From Bdellovibrionales bacterium (GTDB taxonomy: Bacteria; Bdellovibrionota; UBA1018; CAIMNF01), in assembly GCA_947502835.1 (NCBI GenBank), contig CANNBJ010000001.1, positions 310,001-374,000 on the forward strand: a DNA stretch of 64,000 nt, written 5' to 3'. This document shows positions 10,165-18,942 of this stretch, piece by piece (the stretch's first letter is position 1; each line of letters starts with the position of its first letter). The translations under genes and the position numbers were made by a program. The notes under the pieces were generated by a model that made no database searches, was not told the DNA's origin, and saw only the letters and a program-made list of their open reading frames with translations.

Positions 10165-10176
10165 GTTTAATTAAAC
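10165..10176. promoter_or_regulatory. 12-bp perfect palindrome GTTTAATTAAAC in an intergenic gap
   Basis: The palindrome sits between the YceD-like gene and the downstream secreted-protein gene, about 16 bases upstream of the latter's start. It is AT-rich against a GC-richer background. It could be an operator or just part of a promoter; nothing else supports a function. Confidence 0.25.
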
Positions 10177-10185
10177 AAGGGTGAT

Positions 10186-10845
10186 TTAAGAGTCTTTTTT
10201 GGGTTTCAGGTTCTTGAGCACCGCAAACGGGTTTTCCTTCAAGGATTCCTGATGTTCGGGGTGGTATGCCAGCTGGCTTCGCCCGCACTTCGAGCAATCA
10301 CCCGCATCGTTCTTTGGAGGCTTTGGCTGCATGGGGAGGATCAGGATGATCTGTTCGTTCAAGATCTCACGAAGATCCGCAAGCGGTTCGGTTACCACGC
10401 TCACCTCGAAATCCGAGGCATTCAAGTTCATGGCAGGGGTATCGTCATCCTCGTCTTCGTCGTCTTCGAAGCCCGCTGGCTCGGCCGCGGAACCCTCGTA
10501 GGTGTTTTTACGTGAGGTCTCGCGCGGAGTTTCACCATAAATCGGAGTCTGGGTCAAAAGAACATGGAACTGGGTTTGGATCGGGAATTGAAAAGCATCC
10601 GCACATAAAGAACACAGAAGGAAGAGTTGGGATTTCACCTTCCCCGTTACATGGATCAAATCATCAACCCTTCGCAGGGTGAAGCTGACTTGAGTGGGAC
10701 GTGAGCGTGGCTTCCAGTTCGGGGGGCGCTTGATCCGATCGATCCTCTCGTCGAGCGCACCGATCACTTCCATGACCCACGGGGTGGCTTCATCAAAGTG
10801 AAGGTCCAGCCCCTGGTCTTTGATTTCATGGAAGTAAACTTTCAT
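10186..10845 (-). CDS. YceD/DUF177-like protein (23S rRNA accumulation family)
   Basis: 219 residues from the ATG at 10845; a TTG 12 codons upstream is also possible, since AGGAGG lies only one base from the ATG. Residues about 70-90 carry 'LCSLCADAF', matching the central Cys motif of the DUF177/YceD family. A very acidic stretch (EDDEDEDDD) follows. Near the C-terminus is a second Cys pair ('CSKCGRSQ'). YceD proteins are usually encoded next to rpmF (ribosomal protein L32) and affect 23S rRNA accumulation. No rpmF is found here, which is unusual. Divergent from the HAD hydrolase gene. Confidence 0.7.
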   Translation of the reverse strand: MKVYFHEIKDQGLDLHFDEATPWVMEVIGALDERIDRIKRPPNWKPRSRPTQVSFTLRRVDDLIHVTGKVKSQLFLLCSLCADAFQFPIQTQFHVLLTQTPIYGETPRETSRKNTYEGSAAEPAGFEDDEDEDDDTPAMNLNASDFEVSVVTEPLADLREILNEQIILILPMQPKPPKNDAGDCSKCGRSQLAYHPEHQESLKENPFAVLKNLKPKKDS

Positions 10846-10908
10846 CCCTCCTGTTTTCAGGCTTTCTTCGTTGATCTGCAAGCGCTATTTCGCTAAAGTC
10901 GCGGGATT

Positions 10909-11784
10909 ATGCGAATTGTCATGGATTTTGATGGAGTCTACACCGATCCGACCGGAGAGGGTGAGGCATGTTCCCGGAACTTCCGGAACAAGATCATCTC
11001 CTTGCAACTTCGGGAAGAGAATCTCGACACCGAGGAGAAAGTGGATTCATGGCTTGGGGAGTTGCGCGCACGACAGGCGTCCTTTCCGTTCGAATTCGGG
11101 TGGCGGAGCGAAGGTAAAGTATCCGCGTTTACCTTCGAGGATCCCTTCATCCGGAACATCGGTCTCGCGGATTACCTTGATCATCTCGCGAAGTCCGGCG
11201 ATCCGAGGGCCCGGAAGGTGCTTGGCCGTTTGAGTTCTGTCGAAAAAATCAAGACCTTCGGGGAGCTCTCCGAGTGGTCGTTTCACCAGCTGAACTTGAG
11301 GAAGGAACCGGATCCACAGGCAAAAAAGTGGGTCCTCGATGCGATTGCCCGGGGGCATGAGGTCTTTATCGTCTCGAATTCCGCAACCCAAAAAATCGAG
11401 GAGTTTCTGGAACAGTGTACTTTCCCCGAGGATCGGCGCCCCAAGGTTCGTGGCGGTGCACGCAAGTTCGGTCTCGGGATGAAGCCTCGCCTTCTCAAAG
11501 TCGGGCACTACGGGGGCAAGGACGTGAGTGTGGATACGGATCGTCCACTGTATGAGCAGGCCCTCCTTGAAATCGAGCCGGATGCCGTCATTGGAGACGT
11601 GTTCTGCCTGGATCTTGCGCTCCCGATCCGCCTCAAGCGAGAGAAACGACTGAATTTTGCAGGTGGGATTTTTTACCGCCATCGCGATTATACACCCTCT
11701 CCCATGCTCGATCTGGTTTCGGGGCGCTCCACTTCGGTCCCCGAAGTCACCGTTCTTCGGGACTGGGAGCAGCTTACCCTTTGA
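10909..11784 (+). CDS. HAD-superfamily hydrolase
   Basis: 291 residues. The N-terminus has HAD motif I as DFDGVYTD, with Asp nucleophile and second Asp. Motif II is the Ser in 'FIVSNSATQK', and motif IV is 'IGDVFCLDLALP' near residue 225. A large helical cap lies between motifs I and II. HAD enzymes with this layout hydrolyse phosphate esters; the substrate cannot be told from sequence. Cytoplasmic, no signal peptide. It is monocistronic, between a divergent YceD-like gene and tRNA-Arg(TCT). Confidence 0.75.
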   Translation: MRIVMDFDGVYTDPTGEGEACSRNFRNKIISLQLREENLDTEEKVDSWLGELRARQASFPFEFGWRSEGKVSAFTFEDPFIRNIGLADYLDHLAKSGDPRARKVLGRLSSVEKIKTFGELSEWSFHQLNLRKEPDPQAKKWVLDAIARGHEVFIVSNSATQKIEEFLEQCTFPEDRRPKVRGGARKFGLGMKPRLLKVGHYGGKDVSVDTDRPLYEQALLEIEPDAVIGDVFCLDLALPIRLKREKRLNFAGGIFYRHRDYTPSPMLDLVSGRSTSVPEVTVLRDWEQLTL

Positions 11785-11818
11785 GGCCTGCTCAAACCTG
11801 TGGTACGAAAACCCATGT

Positions 11819-11895
11819 GCGCCCGTAGCTCAGTTGGATAGAGCACCTCATTTCTAATGAGGGGGTCCCGTGTTCGAATCGCGGCGGGCGTGCCA
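11819..11895 (+). tRNA. tRNA-Arg (anticodon TCT)
   Basis: 77 nt. The acceptor stem GCGCCCG pairs with CGGGCGT (one G-U). The D-arm starts TAGCTC, the anticodon loop is TTTCTAA, the T-arm contains GTTCGAATC, and the 3' CCA is encoded. A T-run (TTTTTT at about 11909) follows 14 bases later. Confidence 0.97.
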
Positions 11896-12019
11896 TCTTG
11901 TCTCCTACTTTTTTCGTTTTGGTTCATCTCGCATCGCCTCGCTTCCTCGAAGTACTCTGTGTACATCTCGGTCGCTCGGCTTGCTCGATTTCCCAAAACG
12001 AAAAAATTATGGACAAGAT
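11895..12019. repeat. About 125-bp imperfect inverted repeat (MITE-like) abutting the tRNA-Arg 3' end
   Basis: Outer arms ATCTTGTC (11895-11902) and GACAAGAT (12012-12019) enclose a perfect 14-bp inverted repeat: TTTTTTCGTTTTGG (11909-11922) and CCAAAACGAAAAAA (11993-12006). The centre folds on itself around GTAC-tctgt-GTAC. The whole unit would make one long hairpin in RNA or a cruciform in DNA. It starts exactly at the last base of the tRNA, where integrating elements often sit. It could be a MITE remnant, an att-site scar or a large terminator. No transposase is nearby. Confidence 0.6.
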
Positions 12020-12100
12020 CATAATGGATAGCGCTGTCATCGATGAGAGCACGCGCGAGCAGGCGAAGCGCTGCGAGCAAACGTGTTCGATAAAAAGATC
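12011..12100. repeat. 90-bp direct repeat, copy 1
   Basis: It begins GGACAAGATC and ends AAAAAGATC. It matches 12174-12263 with a handful of differences near the start (ATAA against AAGG) and one further mismatch (GCGCTGCGAG against GCGTTGCGAG). It overlaps the right arm of the preceding inverted repeat. The predicted peptides across it look like tRNA-flanking junk, not genes. Confidence 0.8.
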
Positions 12101-12114
12101 AGGATGATCTTTTT
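12092..12114 (+). terminator. Hairpin between the two direct repeats (terminator-like)
   Basis: A perfect 10-bp stem AAAAAGATCA/TGATCTTTTT with a 3-base loop. The A/T-rich flanks resemble an intrinsic terminator that would work in either direction, though the GC content of the stem is low. Its left arm is the end of repeat copy 1. Confidence 0.4.
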
Positions 12115-12173
12115 ACACAATCCGAAGGACTGCCCTTCGGGTGGCCGCCAGGAAGGCGGACATGAATCGCGGC

Positions 12174-12263
12174 GGACAAGATCAAGGTGGATAGCGCTGT
12201 CATCGATGAGAGCACGCGCGAGCAGGCGAAGCGTTGCGAGCAAACGTGTTCGATAAAAAGATC
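12174..12263. repeat. 90-bp direct repeat, copy 2
   Basis: Second copy of the 12011-12100 repeat. It is preceded by GAATCGCGGCGG, a 12-base match to the T-arm/acceptor region of the tRNA-Arg at about 11875-11886. This suggests duplication of tRNA-flanking sequence or a recombination scar. The rest of the 11896-12340 gap holds no gene. Confidence 0.8.
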
Positions 12264-12340
12264 TCATCTACCATCCCATTGAGCCTCTCTTTACACCGAT
12301 AACGCGTTGTGGCAATGTGCTCATTCCAACGGGAGGATGT

Positions 12341-13732
12341 ATGAACCGTTTCAAGTTGTTTTCTGTTTTGATCCTGAGCCTCATTCCTTCAATTTCATTC
12401 GCTCAGGACAAGCCCGAGGTCACTGACAAGCCTGAGAGCGATTCCCGTGCAGACTTTGAGTACGAATCAAGGCTTCTGCAAGAAGAGACACGAATCTTGA
12501 GTGAAATTCTGAACCAGGGTCAGGTGGATGAGGCTTTTCTGAAGGGCTATCCCAGGATCCTGAGAGAGACGATCGGTGAGGAACAACAGATCTCGGAGCG
12601 CGTTCGGATTTTCGGCGCAGTGATCGAGGCCGGACTGACCTATCAAGCCCGAGATCAAATCTTGAGCGAGGAAGACTTCAAGGCAATGCCCATGGGTCCG
12701 TTTAAGCCGGGTGCGCCGAGCGATGACCGTGGTGCAGATCCTGGTTCCTCGATTGAGGCTGAGGACCAGCACATCATGGATGTGGAAGCTGAAAAGCAAT
12801 TACAGTTTCGCATCGAGAGTTCCTCTTCAAAAAAAGCCATTGATCTGCAAGTGCGGAACTTTGAGAAACGGGTGATCGAACAAAGCCGTCTCGTCGAGTC
12901 CGGAATCAGCGCCCCTCCCGGACTCAAGGGCAAGTTCTACGTGATGTGGGGCTACAATCGCGCGTGGTTTGGCAAGACCGACTCAACCTTCAAAACCCCC
13001 GAGGGAACATTCACGATCCATGATTCTGTGGGCAAGGATCGTCCAAGTCCCTTTGACCCGAAGATTTATTTTAATCCCGAGACCATGAGCATTCCACAAT
13101 ACAACCTTACGATCGGGTATTGGCTCAAGGATCGCCTCGGCGTTGAGATTGGACATGATCACATGAAGTGGGTGTTCGACCGCAATCGCACCTATGAGAT
13201 CACGGGTGAATTCAGTCCCACGCTGTATGTTCCGAATCCAAATCCGCAGTTCGGATGGGATGGGGTCATGCCAGTGACATTTGATCAAGTGAAACAAACG
13301 GGGGATGCCCGTTGGCTGAGCTTTGAGCATACGAACGGTTACAACTATGTTTTTGCAGGACTGGTATATCTTCAGCCGATCTACCACGGACCTCGCAATC
13401 GATTTGCAGTGGATGCCAGAATGGGCGCAGGCGCGGGAGTTCTGATTCCCCAGACAAGCGTTCACATGCATCGCGATCAAGCATGGAACTGGGAAGGGTA
13501 TGATAACCAATTCCATCTTGCCGGAGGAGGCGGACACGCGAATGCGGCGCTTCGGTTCACGGCCTATGACCGATTCTTCTTTGAGGCAACCGCGAGAGCA
13601 TCGTTGATCAAGGTTTCCAATGCATTGGTCGATCAGTCGGGAGCGATTCTGACCCAGACTCCGATTGCGGCACTCGAGTTGATGGGCCAGATCGGGTATC
13701 AGGCAAATTTAGTTCGAAAAAAGCGGAAATGA
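12341..13732 (+). CDS. Secreted outer-membrane beta-barrel protein, unknown function
   Basis: 463 residues from the ATG at 12341, preceded by GGGAGG. The signal peptide ends near 'SFAQ' (about 22). Residues about 25-190 are charged and helical, likely a periplasmic or surface segment. From about 195 ('GKFYVMWGYNRAWF') the protein alternates aromatic and polar strands with many Gly and Trp, typical of an outer-membrane barrel; phrases such as 'YNLTIGYWLKDRLGVEIGHDHMKW' are barrel-like. I recognise no named family. The 3' end overlaps the convergent phosphodiesterase gene by 24 bases. Confidence 0.7.
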   Translation: MNRFKLFSVLILSLIPSISFAQDKPEVTDKPESDSRADFEYESRLLQEETRILSEILNQGQVDEAFLKGYPRILRETIGEEQQISERVRIFGAVIEAGLTYQARDQILSEEDFKAMPMGPFKPGAPSDDRGADPGSSIEAEDQHIMDVEAEKQLQFRIESSSSKKAIDLQVRNFEKRVIEQSRLVESGISAPPGLKGKFYVMWGYNRAWFGKTDSTFKTPEGTFTIHDSVGKDRPSPFDPKIYFNPETMSIPQYNLTIGYWLKDRLGVEIGHDHMKWVFDRNRTYEITGEFSPTLYVPNPNPQFGWDGVMPVTFDQVKQTGDARWLSFEHTNGYNYVFAGLVYLQPIYHGPRNRFAVDARMGAGAGVLIPQTSVHMHRDQAWNWEGYDNQFHLAGGGGHANAALRFTAYDRFFFEATARASLIKVSNALVDQSGAILTQTPIAALELMGQIGYQANLVRKKRK

Positions 13733-14611
13733 GGCTGAACGGGTAAGGGGCTTCAGTTCGAACTCGGCCTCAATTCCATAGTGGTCGGAATAAAGGGGCT
13801 CAGATCGAAACAGGATCTCGGACCGGGTGGGATGAAGACCGATGGACTTTCCCGACCGATAGAGAACGAAGTCAATCCTGTCCTTCATCAAAGGTGTGTT
13901 CGTTTGAATCGAGTAATCACGAGCGTAGCGATTTTCATACGCATCATAGGTGTATCCGGGCTCGGTTGAATCATGGGTGGCAAGCCAGGTGTCGCTCGCT
14001 AAAAAAAGCTCTATCAGTTTCTCGTACCCCTCCGAGCGGTCATTGAAGTTGAAGTCTCCCGCAAAAAGCAAAGGAGCATCGGGATCAGCGTAGGTGTCAA
14101 GCATGCTCTTGATTTGAAGCATTTGCGAGATCCGGACCGAATCCTTGGTGCCGGCATCCAGATGGGTTGTGACCACATTCAGGTGTTCGCCGCCCGGAAG
14201 CTCAAGGACTGCGATCACTGCGCCCTTTTTGCTGAAGCAGTCGGCGGCGGTGCAATCGCAAAAAGAAACCTGGGCGGAGGAAAGGACCGGAAACTTGCTG
14301 AGGATCCGGATGCCCGAGGAAACCGGCTTAGGAAACGCTCGAGGCCCTCGGACTTCATAGGGGGTTTGCTCGCTCCGGAATGCGCCCCTTCCTTTCCTTG
14401 TAAATACCTCCTGCAAAAAAATAATGTCAGGATCCCTGGCTTCGAGTGCCTCCATCGCCTCCCAATAGCGGAAGGTGTCTTTGACCACCACGGGCACGCC
14501 CCAGGTGTTGAACTGGGCGACCTTGAGGGTTACCGCATGCGCAGGGATGAGTGGAACCAGGAACGCAAGCAAAGCAACGATGCGGAGGATCGATTTCGGA
14601 ATCATGGTCAT
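13709..14611 (-). CDS. Secreted endonuclease/exonuclease/phosphatase-family phosphodiesterase, sphingomyelinase-like
   Basis: 300 residues with a signal peptide ending near 'PAHA'. All EEP-fold signature motifs are present: 'QFNTWG' (Asn), 'FLQEVF' (metal-binding Glu), 'THLDAG' (His), 'FAGDFNFND' (Asp/Asn) and 'YSDHYGIE' (catalytic Asp-His). This arrangement with a signal peptide matches bacterial neutral sphingomyelinase-like enzymes, but a secreted DNase or inositol-phosphatase activity is equally possible. The start overlaps the upstream lipoprotein stop as ATGA; a second ATG two codons later is better spaced from GGGAGA. It is the last gene of a three-gene leftward operon of exported proteins. 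Confidence 0.8.
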   Translation of the reverse strand: MTMIPKSILRIVALLAFLVPLIPAHAVTLKVAQFNTWGVPVVVKDTFRYWEAMEALEARDPDIIFLQEVFTRKGRGAFRSEQTPYEVRGPRAFPKPVSSGIRILSKFPVLSSAQVSFCDCTAADCFSKKGAVIAVLELPGGEHLNVVTTHLDAGTKDSVRISQMLQIKSMLDTYADPDAPLLFAGDFNFNDRSEGYEKLIELFLASDTWLATHDSTEPGYTYDAYENRYARDYSIQTNTPLMKDRIDFVLYRSGKSIGLHPTRSEILFRSEPLYSDHYGIEAEFELKPLTRSASFPLFSN

Positions 14612-16944
14612 TCTCCCGTTCTCATTTTCTGCCGGTAGCGGGGGGCTTCCTTCAGTCTCGGCAGATGGTAGTCGGTCAGACGGTTGTGGTAAAGCAGTTC
14701 ATCGCCAAAAGAATCCACAGGTCCGTCCGTCCCGGTTTCAACAGCCTTCACCTTCGCCGGATCCATGAGTTCGGCAGCCACCGACATCACCGACCCCAGG
14801 GATGCGGGGCCTGTGAGCCAGTTTGCTGCGGGCAAGGCGAACCAGGCGATCCCCTTCGCTGTTCCGCGAGCGAGTGCCGCCTTCGCGGCCCACTTGGCGA
14901 TGAAAAAATGGTTGGTGAGTTTCATCAGGAATTCGGTTTGATGATCCTGGTCCACAAAACCCGCCCGCATGAGCCGCTTCGCAAGTGCAGTGCTCACAGT
15001 GATCATGCAGGTTTTCTCGTCATACCCGTCAATCGGACTGCCTGACAAAGAGTCATCCGAATTCCTGTCACATCGATTCATCATGCTTTCAATGAGGACC
15101 GCCGACAGGGTGATCACATCCAATTCATAGGTTTCAAGATCGTCACGTCCAGGGAGCGAGTTTGGAAGGATTTCGTCGAAAACAACCCCGCAGGTTCGTT
15201 CAAACCCCCAGGCAACGCATTCATTGTAGAGCCGCGGGAAGTGGTCAAAGAGAATCTTCGGGAAGGATTCGATGATCTTTCTCCGGTTCACAAAGCGGAG
15301 GGTGCCCTCGGATTTCACCGGAAGGTCGTATCGGAGCAGGTAATCCGAGTTCAAGGATCCCACAAGGTCAAACAGATAGATGAATGCCGTGAGCCCGATG
15401 CGATCCATCGAATAGGGCATTCGCTTTTCCCGACCGAGGATCTGGGACTGGAGTTTTCGGAGCAGTGTCCGTCCACTCTGGTCGCGGTTTGGAATGAGAT
15501 CCGCAGCGAGGGCGGCAAGTTCCGCAAGGCCGTTTCGGGTATGGGCTTTCAGCGAGTCTTCCGTGTTCACCGGATCCACGGGCTTTTCAAGAATGGCAGC
15601 GATCACGTTCTGGGTGAATGCGTTGCTGTCAAGAAGCCGGATGGAAAGTGTGATCAGTTCCTTGATCCGGCTTCCGATTTCCCCGGTCTTCTCGATGTCG
15701 AGTTTTGTGAAAATGAATCCGGAAAGAGCGTGATACAAGGCAACCTTGCTCACGAAACCGAGGGTGGGGGTCCGGATCAGAGTGGCGTATTCCCCGTTGA
15801 AGAGCTGGGTTGCGGGGTCATAGTCCCCGGAAAACGGGCAGGATTTCCAGTGCTCCTGGGCATTGCATCCAGAGCCTTTGGATGCGTTTGCCGCATCCGT
15901 GATCCAGGTCCGCACCACGCCTGCAAGTTCCACAAAGAATTTGGGTGAAAGACCCTCAAGGGTTGAATCCTGATTCAATTTTGGCATCCACTCGGTCATT
16001 TTCAGAAATGCATAAGGAGGAGGAATGCCCAGATCCTTCGAGAATTGAGCAACCTTGCTTACCGGGAACAAGGGGTGGTGATGTCCATGGATCCAGGACC
16101 TGACTCTTGCTTCGAACGCGGCGGCAGCGTGCAGGAGCGCCTCCGTGTTTTCCGAGGGGCTTCGGATGCCGAACATGAAATCGACTGCAGGTGCTGTGGA
16201 TTCGAACTCCCCGATCAGGCTCTTCAGGCAGAGGCCGATCCGTTTTCCGTTCCAGGCGTGTTGGGCCACGCGGTCACCGCAAAAACTTGCAAAAAAGGAG
16301 ATCCCGAGATCGATCCCGGAATTCAGTGCGTTTCGGGCCCGAGGGTGCGTTTTCGGCACCCAAGGAAGAATGAGTTCCCCCAGGTGTTCCGGGGTGACAT
16401 CCTGGTCCCCGAGAAGAGAGACGAAAGAGCCGAACAGGTTGACGATGGAGATGATCTGCCGGGCGTGAATCCGGTTCGAGTCGTAGGTTTCACTCAGGAA
16501 GAGCAGATAAAAATCCCGTGCCTCGCTCTTGTGGAGTTCGATCCAGTCGAAAAGGGAGTTCAGCTCACGGATTCCGATTCCGTCCTTGAAGCCGAGGATC
16601 TCCAGGATCGCAAGCGCACGATCCGCCGAAGTGGAGCGATGATCATCAAGCTTCACGAGGCCTGACGCGACCAAAACCCGTATCTCCTCCCTGCTCAGGA
16701 ATTCCTTTTGTCGGCCCTCGATTTGCTTGAAGGAGCCAAGAATGCTGCTTTTCCATTCCCGGAAGGTGGATGCTGATTCGTCCTCGTTTTCGCTGAAAAC
16801 CTTGGAAAAGGGCGGCAAGGGCTTGCTTTCGAGAATGACGGTCTTGCGTTTGGGGGGGGCTGCGTTCCAGATGGATTTCACAAACCCGCAGCCCGAAAGG
16901 AGCATGCACGACACCAACACCGAAGCCCGGAACGTCCTCACCAT
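14608..16944 (-). CDS. Large lipoprotein of unknown function with a calcium-loop-like motif
   Basis: 778 residues. The N-terminus is a lipoprotein signal ending in the lipobox LSGC (Cys about 19). The rest is mainly helical, with no recognised catalytic motif. About residue 640 it has 'DRNSDDSLSGSPID', which resembles an EF-hand or dockerin-type calcium loop with Asp/Asn at alternate positions. Large helical lipoproteins of this kind are typical of the Bdellovibrionota but uncharacterised (general impression, not a search). It overlaps the upstream barrel gene by 7 bases and the downstream phosphodiesterase by 4, so the three are surely co-translated. Confidence 0.7.
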   Translation of the reverse strand: MVRTFRASVLVSCMLLSGCGFVKSIWNAAPPKRKTVILESKPLPPFSKVFSENEDESASTFREWKSSILGSFKQIEGRQKEFLSREEIRVLVASGLVKLDDHRSTSADRALAILEILGFKDGIGIRELNSLFDWIELHKSEARDFYLLFLSETYDSNRIHARQIISIVNLFGSFVSLLGDQDVTPEHLGELILPWVPKTHPRARNALNSGIDLGISFFASFCGDRVAQHAWNGKRIGLCLKSLIGEFESTAPAVDFMFGIRSPSENTEALLHAAAAFEARVRSWIHGHHHPLFPVSKVAQFSKDLGIPPPYAFLKMTEWMPKLNQDSTLEGLSPKFFVELAGVVRTWITDAANASKGSGCNAQEHWKSCPFSGDYDPATQLFNGEYATLIRTPTLGFVSKVALYHALSGFIFTKLDIEKTGEIGSRIKELITLSIRLLDSNAFTQNVIAAILEKPVDPVNTEDSLKAHTRNGLAELAALAADLIPNRDQSGRTLLRKLQSQILGREKRMPYSMDRIGLTAFIYLFDLVGSLNSDYLLRYDLPVKSEGTLRFVNRRKIIESFPKILFDHFPRLYNECVAWGFERTCGVVFDEILPNSLPGRDDLETYELDVITLSAVLIESMMNRCDRNSDDSLSGSPIDGYDEKTCMITVSTALAKRLMRAGFVDQDHQTEFLMKLTNHFFIAKWAAKAALARGTAKGIAWFALPAANWLTGPASLGSVMSVAAELMDPAKVKAVETGTDGPVDSFGDELLYHNRLTDYHLPRLKEAPRYRQKMRTGE

Positions 16945-18215
16945 ATCTGTTTCACCCCAAGAGAAACGGAGCTCTGATTTCTCCAGGCCCCGAAATAACT
17001 GTCGTCCTCTCCCGCAAGGACTCTCAAGCTTGCCAGGATGGAAAAATCCTTTTTGATCGAAAACTCAAACTCGTTCATCCAATAGAGGCTCCGTCTTGAC
17101 GGGAGGAGTGTGGATTGGACGATTGTGCGCGAGACCAAATTTGGAGTGAGTTCGAGGGGAACCCTGAGGAACAAAAGGAAGTCGGAGAACCGGGGCGCAT
17201 CGAATTGCCTTTGGAAATGGGTGAGGATCCCGAAGCTCGCACGTGGTGAGAGATTGGTGAACCCGGAGGGAAGGCTCTGCGCCTTGAAATAGCCCGTCAG
17301 GGAAACCACATGATTCGGGTAGTCCTCGAGATTTTGAACAAGTTCCAGAGCGGGCTTGAACAGGAGGTCTTTTCTCTGGATCCGGATTCCACTCCAGGTC
17401 TCGCGCGGGAATTGCGGATTGATGGAGACGTTGGCATTCACCGAGGTTTGTCCGACGGCAAGGGTCGCATCCGCAAGAGGAACCGCATTGGGTCTCGGAG
17501 CAGTGTAGGCGAAAATGTCCACCGAGGTGGCCCCATTGGAAAAGCTTGTGCCAACAAAGACCTGGTGCCGCAGCAGAAGCTCGGACAACTGCCCCACTTG
17601 CAATTGGTAGCGGATCGGGATGGCGACCCCTCCGGTGACCACACTTTCAGGGGGCAGGCGGGCAAAACGAGCCGGATTCAATTCGCCCCGCTCGGAGAAT
17701 CCAAGGCTCGGCCCGAACGTGGGAAGAAAAAGCGGCGAGTAGGTGAACACCAGTTTCCAGTTCTCATCCAGTGAGTGAACGAGTCCCGCGCCCACCCAGC
17801 CGTTCACTCTCGGGTTCAGGGCATCGAGCTGGTTCTGCACCCAGACGCTTCCGAGTGCGGAGGTGGGCTCGATCCACCGCTCCTCGAGAAGATGAAGGGG
17901 GTGATCCCTTCCCAGCCAAACCTGTGTTCGCTTTTCATCGTCGAAAAAAAAGTGAAACCGGATCGGGTCGGGATCGAAGGTCCAAGAACCCCGGGGTCCT
18001 GATTCGAAATAGAGTTCTGCTTTGGTCAAAAAGCTTTGGGTTTCAAAAATCGATTGATTGGAGAGATAGAAGGTGGGTGAGCTTTCGGATGCGTATTGGA
18101 AGATGCTTGCCCCGAGGTCATCCCGGAACGATGCCCGTGCATCAGGGATTCCTGTGAAACCCAAGCAGAGCAAGGCAAGAATGGACTTGCAAATGACCCC
18201 CGTCCCCAATTTCAT
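16938..18215 (-). CDS. Outer-membrane barrel protein of unknown function
   Basis: 425 residues with a signal peptide ending near 'DARAS'. The mature part is built of amphipathic strands and ends in 'VSLGVKQIW', a terminal aromatic residue of the kind recognised by BamA. It is the first gene of the three-gene operon 18215 to 13709 with a large lipoprotein and a sphingomyelinase-like enzyme. A role in secretion, anchoring or uptake of products of that enzyme is possible but unproven. Confidence 0.65.
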   Translation of the reverse strand: MKLGTGVICKSILALLCLGFTGIPDARASFRDDLGASIFQYASESSPTFYLSNQSIFETQSFLTKAELYFESGPRGSWTFDPDPIRFHFFFDDEKRTQVWLGRDHPLHLLEERWIEPTSALGSVWVQNQLDALNPRVNGWVGAGLVHSLDENWKLVFTYSPLFLPTFGPSLGFSERGELNPARFARLPPESVVTGGVAIPIRYQLQVGQLSELLLRHQVFVGTSFSNGATSVDIFAYTAPRPNAVPLADATLAVGQTSVNANVSINPQFPRETWSGIRIQRKDLLFKPALELVQNLEDYPNHVVSLTGYFKAQSLPSGFTNLSPRASFGILTHFQRQFDAPRFSDFLLFLRVPLELTPNLVSRTIVQSTLLPSRRSLYWMNEFEFSIKKDFSILASLRVLAGEDDSYFGAWRNQSSVSLGVKQIW

Positions 18216-18339
18216 GCTGCATGGAACTATCGGGGATGTTGCAATTCGTCAATGTAGAAGTGCCCAAAAAATGGACATGCGAAATCCCTCAAGAATTCAT
18301 GGAATTGTGCAGCGTCTGTCGAATTCGAGGGCAGGACCT

Positions 18340-18942
18340 TTACTCGAGCCTTTTTTGGATTCCCAGGGAAATCATGAACAGGTTCAAACGGGTGGTTTGG
18401 CTGTTGATGACCGTGATGGCGGAATTGAGGCCTTGCCGGTACCTGAGGTCCAAGAGTACGGAAAGGTTCTCGCCAAGGTCCTGTGAGGCCTGGAGGCTTG
18501 ATTGAACTCCGAAATGGCTCTTGTATCCGCTTGCGGATGGATTCACGGACGCCCCAGCAATCGTATAGCTCGTACTTCCTTTGAGGGCAAAGTCAGGACC
18601 AAGGCTCAAACTCAAAAATGGAGCAACCAAGGGAATTCGATACTGAATCGGCAAAATCCAATACGATCCGTTTGCTTTCACTTCACTTGCTCCGACGGTG
18701 TAGGTGATCGAAGTGGGCGCGTACAGAAACCCTGATTCGATTTGTCCCGGCCCCAGGTCCACGCGCGCGAGAAATCCGTATCCCACACCGCCGGTGGTAC
18801 GCACATACTCGGCGGGCTTGGAAGGATACATCGAGCCTGTAAACCCCGCAAAACCGGCCATTTCAACTGCCTGAGCAGGGCCTGTGGCAAAGAGCGGGAA
18901 CAAAAGAACGAAACCCATTCGAAACAACAGTCGAGAGGTCAT
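18340..18942 (-). CDS. Small outer-membrane beta-barrel (OmpA/opacity-type, about 8 strands)
   Basis: 200 residues, with a signal peptide ending at 'AQA'. The mature protein has about eight amphipathic strands ('GGVGYGFLARVDLGPGQIESGFLY', 'FLSLSLGPDFALKG', 'LSVLLDLRYRQGL') and ends in 'FMISLGIQKRLE'. Its start codon overlaps the stop of the upstream CheX-like gene as ATGA, an odd pairing of a cytoplasmic signalling protein with a barrel. Confidence 0.7.
   Translation of the reverse strand: MTSRLLFRMGFVLLFPLFATGPAQAVEMAGFAGFTGSMYPSKPAEYVRTTGGVGYGFLARVDLGPGQIESGFLYAPTSITYTVGASEVKANGSYWILPIQYRIPLVAPFLSLSLGPDFALKGSTSYTIAGASVNPSASGYKSHFGVQSSLQASQDLGENLSVLLDLRYRQGLNSAITVINSQTTRLNLFMISLGIQKRLE

Noticed and set aside
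11657-12267. Open frames on both strands over tRNA-Arg(TCT) and the repeats
   Set aside because: They translate tRNA and repeat sequence, with phrases commonly seen in spurious tRNA-region predictions; no ribosome-binding site or protein-like composition.
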